The translations under genes and the position numbers were made by a program. From Odobenus rosmarus divergens (lineage: Eukaryota; Chordata; Mammalia; Carnivora; Odobenidae): a DNA stretch of 64,000 nucleotides. The DNA lies in assembly GCF_000321225.1 (NCBI RefSeq), contig NW_004450404.1:2493749-2557748 (forward strand). The letters are read 5' to 3'. This document shows positions 56,161-64,000 of the stretch, piece by piece. How positions within the stretch are numbered: the first letter of the stretch is position 1; the number at the start of each line of letters is the position of its first letter. The notes under the pieces are model-generated. The model made no database searches and had not been told where the DNA came from. It saw only the letters and a list, made by a program, of their open reading frames with translations.

Positions 56161-56707
56161 CCCGGATGGAACTGGAGGGTATTATGCTGAGCGAAATAAG
56201 TCAATCAGAGAAAGACAAGTATGGTATGACCTCACTGATATGAGGAATTCTTCATCTCAGGAAACAAACTGAGGGTTGCTGGAGTGGTGGTGGGTGGGAG
56301 GGATGGGGTGGCTGGGTGATAGACATTGGGGAGGGTATGTGCTTTGGTGAGCACTGTGAATTGTGTAAGACTGTTGAATCACAGACCTGTACCTCTGAAA
56401 CAAATAATATATTATATGTTAAAAAAAAAAAAAAGAAAAAGAAGATAGCAGGAAGGGAAAAATGAAGGGGAGGAAATCGGAGGGGGAGACGAACCATGAG
56501 AGACTATGGACTCTGAGAAACAAACTGAGGGTTCTAGAGGGGAGGTGGTTGGGGGGATGGGTTAGCCTGGTGATTGGTATTAAAGAGGGCATGTACTGAA
56601 TGGAGCACTGGGTGTTATACGCAAACAATGAATCATGGAACACTACATCAAAAACTAATGATGTAATGTATGGTGATTAACATAACATAAAATGATTGTA
56701 AAAAAAC
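56032..56707 (+). mobile_element. Young L1 with 5' inversion, microsatellite and double 3' UTR
   Basis: 56032-56095 is L1 ORF2 text in reverse (TTGCAAATGGCAAGCTTTCA, then GGCTGCATAATATTC). A composite (TATATC)n(TA)n(CA)n run at 56089-56159 follows, then sense L1 from GGATGGAACTGGAGGGTATT to the end, with two 3' UTR units (A run near 56420-56440). A 13-bp TSD, AACAATGTAACCA, lies at 56019-56031 and 56708-56720. Confidence 0.95.
56089..56159. repeat. Composite (TATATC)n(TA)n(CA)n microsatellite
   Basis: Three adjoining simple repeats at the inversion junction of the young L1. Confidence 0.97.
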
Positions 56708-56720
56708 AACAATGTAACCA

Positions 56721-58122
56721 TATACCTAAAGGAGATAGAAAAACAAGTAAAAACAAAACCTCAAAGCAGCAGAAGGAAGGAGATAATAAAGACAGAGCAG
56801 AAATGAATGATATAGAAACTAAAGAAACAATTGAACAGACCAATGAATCCAGGATCTGCTTCTTTGAAAAGATCAACAAAATTGATAAACCTGTAGCCAG
56901 ACTCATTAAAAAAAAAAAAAGGAAAAAGAATCCAGATAAACAAATTCACAAACGAGAGAGGAGAAATAACAACCAACACCAAAGAAATACAAACAATTAT
57001 AAGAGAATATTATGAAAAACTATGCCAACAAATTGTACAACTTAAAAGAAATGGATAGAAACATATAACCTCCCCAAATTGAAGCAAAAAGAAATAGAAT
57101 ATTTGAACAGACTGATTACCAGCAATGAAATTGAATCAGTAATAATAATAATGATAATAATAATAAACCCTAACAAACACAAGTCCAAGACAAGATGGTT
57201 TCACAGGTGAATTCTATCGAACATTTAAAGAAGAGTTAATAGTTATCCCTTGCAAACTATTCCAAAAAGTAGAAGAGGAAGGAAAACTTCCAAATTCATT
57301 CTATGAGTCATTACCCTGAGACCAAAACCAGATAAAGATACCACAGAAACAGAGAACTACAGGCCAACATCTCTGATGAACATAGATGCAAAAATCCTCA
57401 ACAAAATACTAGCAAACCAAATCAACAATACATTAAAAAATCATTCACCACGACCAAGTGAAATTTATTCCTGGGATGCAAGTGTGGTTCAATATTTGCA
57501 GATCAAGTAATGTAATACATCACATCAATAAGAGAAAGGATAAAACCATATGATCATTTCAATAGATATAGAAAAAACATTTGACAAAGTACAACATCCA
57601 TTCGTGATAAAAACCCTCAACAAAGTAGGTCTAGAGGGAAGGTATCTCAACATAATAAAGGCCTTATGGAAAACCCACAGCTTACATCATATTTATTGTT
57701 GAAAAAGTGAGAGATTTTCCCCAAAGGTCAGGAACAAGACAAAGATGTCCACTCTCACCACTTTATTCAACATAGTACTGAAAGTCCTAGCCACAGCAAT
57801 TAGATGACAAAAAGAAATAAAAGGCATCCAAATTGGTAAGGAAGAAGTAAAACTTTCAATATTTGCAGATGACATGATATTATATATAGAAAATACTGAA
57901 GACTCCACACAAAAAAATCACTAGAGTTAATAAATGAATTCAGTAACGTTGTAGGATCCAAGAACAATGTACAACAACCTGTTGCATTTCTATACACTAA
58001 TGTGACACAGCAAAAAGAGAAACGAAGAAAGCAATCCCATTTACAATTGCACCAAAAATCCCCCAATAAAATATCTAGGAATAAACCTAAAAACAAGGAG
58101 ATGAAAGACCTGTACTCTGGAA
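56721..58122 (+). pseudogene. L1-B reverse transcriptase remnant
   Basis: [20 protein letters not shown] and [18 protein letters not shown] (about 56800-56920) lead into RT; later [15 protein letters not shown], [24 protein letters not shown] text and the palm motif [12 protein letters not shown] near 57860. An (AAT)n run at 57139-57165 and several stops break it. Sequence is lost after 58122. Confidence 0.9.
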
Positions 58123-60344
58123 TTTGCCTTTAAAGTAGGTGAAGGCTTATGTGGATGAAGGCTTCTATTTCATAGGAGTTACTTCGCTTTCTGACTCTGA
58201 CACCAGAGTAAATTTTCCATAATGGCTGTGACCTTTGTAGGTTGTGCTGGGTTAACAGGTGTTCATTAATCTGGGTAATTAAGAATAAAGGGAAGAAAGC
58301 TGACCATATGCCACATATTTCAAGTTTCTCTAAATTCTCCCAATTCTAAGCCCACTCACTGGATTTGTCTCTTTTCCATATACAGTAATCACAGTGGCTT
58401 GAGACATAATCATTGTACATGGAGAGGACAGGCATTCATATTTTTGTCCAGAAGCCTACTCAGAAACAATGACTTATGTAGAGAACAGAAGCCACCTCGT
58501 TTGGGGAGAGATAAAGAAGACAAAGCATGATTCATGGATTTGGGCAGATGAACTTAATTATTTGGTTAAGGAGTTGTCCTAGATTGTGTCATTTGGCTCC
58601 ACCACCACTCCTATCTAAGGTGGGGAACTATATTTTCCAGAATCTTCTTTCCTGTATGATTCTGGATTAGAATTTGCTAAAGGAGAGGTACTCCTGTGAC
58701 ATTTGGAAGGTTGAAATGAAAGAAGCTATAATTATTTGGCTGCTGTGGATCATAAATACAGCAGTTTTGTGATATGCAGTGGATTTTGTGGATTTGTTAG
58801 CTTCACAGATCTTTCTATGGGCTCCCTCTTTGGTGACCAGAACGGTGGCTTCTTGAATGTCCTCACTTCCTGCTTCTCAGTCCTCTTCGCCTACTTCAAT
58901 GCTTTAAGTGAAGTCCTTAAACCTTCTGCCCTCTGGCTACAACCCCTTTCAGATCTTCACTCCCCCAACTAATCCCACTTTTGTATAAATCTTGATTTTC
59001 TTGTTAAATTCCCTAATTTTGTAATAAATGTGGTGTCTTTGATTTCCTAACTGAACTCAGACTGGCACGGGAGTTCTTGAATTTACTGAATTTCTAGGGG
59101 ACTAGAAAGATATTTAATTGTTTTGATGGGCTTCACTGGTGATGAGTTCTTGGTATCTTTCATGTTCTTCCCCATTTTATCTCTCTTCTGCTGGGCCAGA
59201 TGTGTCACAGATTGATTTTGTGAAGAAGCAGGCTCTGAGATTGAGTTTAATGTGCAGGACATTTAAGAGGGTCCATGGGATAAATATCTGTGGAAAGGAG
59301 AGGATGGAAGCAGAATTGTATAAAGAAGTAAACTTCAATGAGGATCCAAGAACAGGTGTGGCCAGCTCTATGGGGAAGTCTGGAGGATGTATGTCCATTC
59401 ATAGCGAAGATAGCTTGACCTTAATATTTTAGTGCTTATCAGTCATTGGATATAGGCTACTGCAAGAAGGAGCATGAATTTGGGTGAGGATGCTCTTTTC
59501 AGGTAAAGCAGTCCTTAAAGGGGCTTCCAGCTGAAAGCTTGGTACAACAGCATTCCCAGAAGTTGGGGCAATGGGTGCTTCCTTGAAGGGGTATCTGGGT
59601 GGCACATTATAGAGCTCACCCCAGGAAGTAAGCTGGGCTGTGTTATGAGTCAGTATTGGAGCTGTAGTTAAGTGTGAGGAAAGGAGAATGGGATTTGTGG
59701 TAGAGGGAGCAACATGCCTAAAGTCCTGAATGATAGAGAATATTTGACATTTTGAAAAACAACAATAGTCTGTCTGACCAAAGCATGAGGTAAAAGAGAT
59801 TTGATCACATTCCAGAAAGATGAGATGACTCTTGGGAACTCAGAGTCTAGATACACATGTTGAGCATGTCAGTGGTCAACTTACTCTTGGAACAATGGAG
59901 AAAAAGTTAAGTCTTTCTGGAGGCAAGCATAAAAGATCATAAGGGCCATCTTTGTCAACTCCAAGCTCTTTATATTTCCCAGCTCTCTCTGCCAGGGTGT
60001 GAAGTAGGCACAAAATCACTACTCTTGGTTAATTCCTCCAAATTTGATGTTTCTACATCAGCTGATCAGCTGCCTGTCTCTGATGTCATGCTTCCCAACA
60101 GACACCACTCTGGGATGTGGCTCTTATGTGGCACTTCTCATTGCTTGCTGGGCTTCTTTTTTTTCATCATGTGCAGGCTTCTTTTCTCTTTCGCACACTT
60201 TGCTTCAGCTTTTGATGGCAACCACTCTTACCTTTAATTAAGAATGTTTTTCCTTGATGCAATGCAAATGGTCTAACCTCTTTACTTGCTCTAAGCCTTT
60301 TCTACTTTCTTTTTACCTCGTTCATTTCCTTAGACATATACATT
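58123..60344. other. Intergenic, possible ancient repeats
   Basis: 58560-59075 has an AATAAATGTGGTGTCTTTGA end and looks like an old unassigned mammalian repeat. A 97-codon frame at 59139-59432 shows no domain. Confidence 0.4.
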
Positions 60345-60555
60345 GTGTGAGGTAGTGGAAAGAACAGAGGCTTTATATTTTGGCAGCCCTGAACCAGAAA
60401 CCAAGGACCCTCACTTTCTATTGATGTGACTTTGGGCAATTATTCTAATCTCTCTGAGCATCAGTTTACTTATTTGTAAAATTGGGAGGGATGTTGCCAA
60501 GATGAAATAGAGCCATGTGTGCAAGCATATGGCATATGGTAGACACAGGATAGGT
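60345..60555 (+). mobile_element. MIR SINE relic
   Basis: GAGGTAGTGGAAAGAACAGA, CTTTGGGCAATTATTCTAAT, GAGCATCAGTTTACTTATTT and TGTAAAATTGGGAGGGATG in MIR order. Confidence 0.88.
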
Positions 60556-61234
60556 TACTGTCCTTTTCCTTTTCTACCTGGGGTTTTAGAAATTAACTGT
60601 GAACTTAGCTAGGTGAGGAGGGTTTTTTTTTTGACAGTTATTGGCCCTTCTGGTTTTGTCTTGCTTATTTTCCTTCTCCCAATGGCCATTGACAGAGATC
60701 AGTTCTTTTTCCCCAGTGGAGTTCATATTACTGGTTTTTTGACATTAACCTTAGCTGCATCACTGAGCTGGCTTTTATTTCCTAGTCCATTTCTGCTAAT
60801 AGGATTACTTTAGGCATTTCCTAATCTGGATGTGTGATCAGTACCTCTGGACACAAGCAGCACTAACCCTCCAAACGAGACAGCCACTACCCAAGTAGCA
60901 ATTCAGGTCTCATGGAACAAGAGAGAACATGTTTGTATTCTATGGGCAGATAGGCCATGATGGTTCTAATTGGCCCTCCTGGGTGTTCTTGCAAGCTAAT
61001 GTTCTTCAGAGTGCTGCAGAATTACAGTCTAATTTAATTTCCCCTCTGATCAGTTTACAGATCTTTATAAACGCAGTCTGGACAGATCAATGTTAATAGC
61101 GGCTGGTGTTTTGAAGCTAGACAAGTGGGGGAAAACAAACTGGAGCTTTACTTTTCAAGGGCATGGTTTAGATTTCCCAAGTGCCTTTCAAAGACTGCTA
61201 ACGCTCTAAATGAACCTTACCCCTTGCTGCCTGT
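60556..61234. other. Unique DNA with a candidate conserved block
   Basis: 60985-61210 is repeat-free, of balanced composition and rich in TAATTTAATT, CAGATCAATG and AACGCAG-type words. Possibly a conserved non-coding element; no test is possible here. Confidence 0.35.
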
Positions 61235-61680
61235 ATTAGTCAGAATTTTTCAGAACCAATAGAATATACATAAAATAAGGAATTTGCTCATGTAATTATA
61301 GAGGTTGAGAAGTTCCAAGATCTGCAGTTGGCAAGCTGGAGACCCAGGAGAGCTGAGAGTATAAGTTCCAGTGTGAAAGCTGGTAGTCATATTTTTAGTT
61401 CAAGATCAAAGGCAGGAAAAGATTGATTTCCCAGCTCAGTAGGCTGGTAGGAGTTCCTTCTTACTCTGCCTTTCTTGTTCTATTCAGTTATTCATTCAAT
61501 TGGATGAGATCTGTGCACATTAGGGAAAGCAATCAGCTTTACTCAGTCTACAGATTTAAATATTAATCTCATCAAGAAACACCCTCACAGACACACATAG
61601 AATAATTTTTGATCAAATGTCTGGGCAATCCATGGCACAGTCTAGTTGACACATAAAATTAATCATCACACTGTCCCTCT
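61235..61680. repeat. Ancient interspersed repeat, family R copy 2
   Basis: GTCAGAATTTTTCAGAACCA, GAATTTGCTCATGTAATTAT, CAAGATCTGCAGTTGGCAAG, CTTTACTCAGTCTACAGATT and GTTGACACATAAAATTAATC. Nearly complete compared with 31600-32775. Confidence 0.75.
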
Positions 61681-61984
61681 CCCACTCCCCAGTAATGACA
61701 ATTTCTTATGGAAACTGGTCCCATGGAGAAGAGTCTTTCCCTTAAGTCGTGAGTGGCTTAATTTTAAGCTTACATTTCAAATGTTCTTTTCTAATTAGAA
61801 TTGAACCAGCAACATCATTTGTACAATAACTTATGTTAGAAGGGAAGACTAATGCTTGCCAATAGATAGACAGCTTGGGCTCCACCAGCCAGTGTTGTTT
61901 TCCTGTTTACATGTCTACTGTGGAGACTGCATATCATATTAGGAGTGATTAGAATTCAATTTACTCATTCTCATCATAAACATA
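61681..61984. other. No recognised gene or repeat
   Basis: Unique sequence between family R and L1-C. Confidence 0.4.
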
Positions 61985-62730
61985 ACCATCAAAAATATAT
62001 TTAAAGCCAATGGTAACCAAAAAAGCCCAGAGGTAAGTATACTTTTATTAGACAAAATAAGCTTTAAACTAAACATGTTAAAAAAGACCAAGAAGATCAT
62101 TATATAATGATAAAGGGGTCAATCCATCAAGAAGATAATAGCAAGTATAAATATTTATGTACCTCAAATCAGAGCACCTAAATATATAAAGCCAAAAATA
62201 ACAGAGCTAAAAAGAGAAATAAACAGCAATCCAATAATATTTGGGGACTTTAATATCCCACTCTCAATAATGGATAAATCATCCAGACAGAGAATCAAGG
62301 AAACAGTGGATTTGAACATTATAGGGCAAATGGACCTAACAGACATATACAGAACATTCTATCCAACAGTAGCATAATACACATTCTTCTCAAGTGCAAG
62401 TAGAATATTTTCTAGGATAAACCATATGTTAAGCCACAAACAAGTTTTAGCGAATTCAAGAAGGTTGAAATCATACCAAATATCTTCTCTGACCACAGTG
62501 GAATGAAACTAGAAATCAATAACAGGAGTAAAATTGGAAAATTCATTAATTCATGGAAATAAAACAACACTCTCTTGAACAAACATTAAAGAAGAAATTA
62601 AAGGGGAAATAAAAAGTATCTTGAAACAAATGAAAATGGAAACATGACATACCCAAACTTATGGGATGTAACAAAAGCAATTCTAATAGGGAAGTTTGTG
62701 GTAATAAACACCTACATTAAAAAATAAGAG

Positions 62731-62910
62731 AGGGGTGCCTGGCTGGCTCAATTAGAAGAGCATGCAACTCTTGATCTCCAGGTTGTGAGTTCAAGCCCCA
62801 TGTTGGGTGTAGAGATTGCTAAAAAACAAAAACAAAAACAAAAAACAAACTCCAAAACCAAAAACCAAAAAACCTCCCCCACAATAAAAACAAACAAAAA
62901 CAAACAAACA
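62731..62910 (+). mobile_element. Short tRNA-Lys-type SINE with TSD
   Basis: A 73-nt tRNA-like head (about 62735-62807) followed by GTAGAGATTGCTAAAAAACA and an A/CAAAA-rich tail, without the CT tract of the other SINEs. TSD AAAAAATAAGAG (62719-62730) versus AAAAATAAAAGAG (62911-62923). Confidence 0.92.
62735..62807 (+). other. tRNA-Lys(CTT)-like SINE head
   Basis: GCCTGGCTGGCTCAATTAGA is the acceptor and D arm with the A box, ACTCTTGAT the anticodon loop with CTT, and GGTTGTGAGTTCAAGCCCC the T arm with the B box. Stem mismatches and the SINE context argue against a working tRNA. Confidence 0.85.
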
Positions 62911-63270
62911 AAAAATAAAAGAGATCTCAAATAAACAACCTAGCTCTATGCCTTAAGGAAGTAGAAAAAGAAGAACAAACTGAGCCTAAAGTTAGCAGAA
63001 GAAAGAAAATTATAAACTTAAGAGCAGAGATAAATGAAATAGAGAACAGAAGATAATAGAAAAGATTAACAAAACTAAGAGTTGGTTCTTTGAAAAGGTA
63101 AACAAAACTGACAAACTTTTAGGTGGGGCTACCAAGGCGAAAAGAAGACCCAAATCAACAAAATTGTAAATAAAAAAGAAGACATTACAGCTAAAACCAC
63201 TGAAATACAAAGAATCATAAGAAGCTACTCTGAAAAACTATATGCCAACAAACTGGACAATGTAGAAGAA

Positions 63271-63579
63271 ATGGGAAAATTCTCAGAAACATACAACCTA
63301 CCAAGACTGAATCATAAAGAAATAGAAAATCTGAGCAGACCAATTACTATTACAGAGATTGAATCAGTAATCAAAAATCCCCCAACAAAGAAAAGCCCAG
63401 GACCAGATGGCTTTACTTATGAATTCTACCAAATTTTTAAAGAATTAACACTAGTCCTTTCTAAAGTCTTCCAAAAACTCAAAGAGGAGGGAACACCCTC
63501 CGACTCACTTTATGAGGCCAGGATCATCTTAATAGCAAAGTCAGAAAATGACACTGGAAGAAAAGAAAACTACAGGTGA
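63271..63579 (+). pseudogene. L1-C RT N-terminal fragment
   Basis: A 102-codon open stretch of ORF2p with [20 protein letters not shown] and GPDGFTYEFYQIFKE, ending at a TGA in the YRP(I/T)S motif just before the SINE. The catalytic ADD lies outside the window. Confidence 0.9.
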
Positions 63580-63596
63580 ATATCCCAAAATTTTTC

Positions 63597-63850
63597 TTTT
63601 TTTTAAGCATTTTTTTAAAAGATTTTATTTGACAGAGAGAGCGAGAAAAAGATAGCGAGAGAGAGAGAGAGAGTGAGAACAAGCAGTGGGAGCTGCAGGC
63701 AGAGGGGGAGGGAAAAGCAGGCAGAGGGATAAGGAGAAGCGGGTTCCCCACTGAGCAAGGAGCCTGATGCAGGGCTTGATCCCAGGATCCTGGGATCACG
63801 ACCTGAGCCAAAGGCCGACGCTTAACTGACTAAGCCACCCAGGCACCCCA
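63597..63850 (-). mobile_element. Can-SINE in L1-C RT, minus strand
   Basis: T-rich start, AAAGATTTTATTTGACAGAG, (GA)n, head at the right (CCACCCAGGCACCCC). TSD core CAAAATTTTTC at 63586-63596 and 63856-63866. Confidence 0.94.
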
Positions 63851-64000
63851 AGATGCAAAATTTTTCAATAAAATACTAGCAAACCAAATTCAGCAGCATA
63901 TTAAGAGGATCATTTGCCATGATGAAGTGGGATTTATCCCTGGGATACAAGATTGGTTCAAGATCTGCAAAACAATAAATGTGATACATCACATTAATAA

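Larger units (their letters stand above)
52430..58122 (+). mobile_element. L1-B: near-full-length L1, 3'-truncated
   Basis: 5' UTR (52430-53837), ORF1 remnant, intervening region, endonuclease, RT and part of the linker, ending abruptly after KTCTLW-like codons at about 58122 with no 3' UTR or poly(A). Contains a young L1 at 56032-56707. Less decayed than L1-A in the RT palm (FADD kept) and the endonuclease end motif (SDH kept), but frames are broken throughout. Confidence 0.94.
61985..64000 (+). mobile_element. L1-C: older L1, runs off the window
   Basis: Starts within the ORF2 endonuclease (AAGCCAATGGTAACCAAAAA, then TTTTATTAGACAAAATAAGC), passes the endonuclease end motif FSDHSGMKLEI at about 62490, then RT. 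The open frame 63271-63579 carries TYNLPRLNHKEIENLSRPIT, VIKNPPTKKSPGPDGFTYEF and KENYR. After a SINE the RT text resumes (GATGAAGTGGGATTTATCCC) to the window end. 5' truncated; frames broken. Confidence 0.94.

Noticed and set aside
59139..59432. 97-codon plus-strand open frame
   Set aside because: Opposite strand also open, no domain, no exon signals that I could support.
62735..62807. Functional tRNA-Lys gene
   Set aside because: Stem mismatches and a SINE body with TSD show it is a retroposed tRNA-derived SINE.

Overview
This is a 64-kb piece of a mammalian nuclear genome, almost certainly from a member of the order Carnivora. The diagnostic signal is a set of ten long Can-SINEs (tRNA-Lys-derived SINEs restricted to carnivores, recognisable by a GCGCCTGGGTGGCTCAG-type head and a CT-rich then (AAATA)n tail) plus one short SINE of the same tRNA-Lys origin, together with a carnivore-type L1. 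The form of the L1 3' end suggests an arctoid (bear, seal, mustelid group), but that is inference. The sequence is AT-rich. I find no protein-coding exon of a host gene, no CpG island and no prokaryotic feature: this is a gene desert or deep intronic DNA made of nested transposable elements.

Layout. 1-13 kb: an L1 3' end, ancient L2/MIR/hAT relics, a MER20/MER5-type hAT element carrying a 25-bp U6 snRNA fragment and an L1 scrap, then a processed RPL26 pseudogene on the minus strand. 13-26 kb: an inverted L1 with an assembly gap, a long antisense L2 relic, old L1M 3' ends, a young L1 with a perfect 16-bp target-site duplication (TSD), and SINEs. 26-34 kb: largely unique AT-rich DNA with MIR, MER53, a 68-bp L1 insertion and a young L1 with a 16-bp TSD. 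34.4-41.4 kb: a near-full-length but decayed L1 (L1-A) holding three SINEs. 42.4-46.2 kb: an ancient antisense L1M pierced by a solo LTR, a young L1 containing a 242-N gap, a SINE, an older L1 tail and a MIR. 48.9-50.5 kb: an L1 with a 5' inversion. 52.4-58.1 kb: a second near-full-length L1 (L1-B), 3'-truncated, with a young inverted L1 inside it. 62.0 kb to the end: a third, older L1 (L1-C) with two SINEs, running off the window.

Nothing here works as an operon or pathway. The biology is retrotransposition in trans (RPL26 and U6 copies, SINEs) and in cis (L1s), with insertion order readable from nesting and from TSDs. The most unusual items are: a 25-bp tailless U6 retrocopy with a 12-bp TSD and priming microhomology; an open antisense reading frame shared by the 5' UTRs of L1-A and L1-B, comparable in position to primate L1 ORF0; a head-to-tail duplicated L1 3' UTR carried by the young copies; three L1 5' inversions; and a perfect 19-bp inverted repeat near the left end. 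Coordinates of old repeats are good to about 10-30 bases; TSD coordinates are exact as read.
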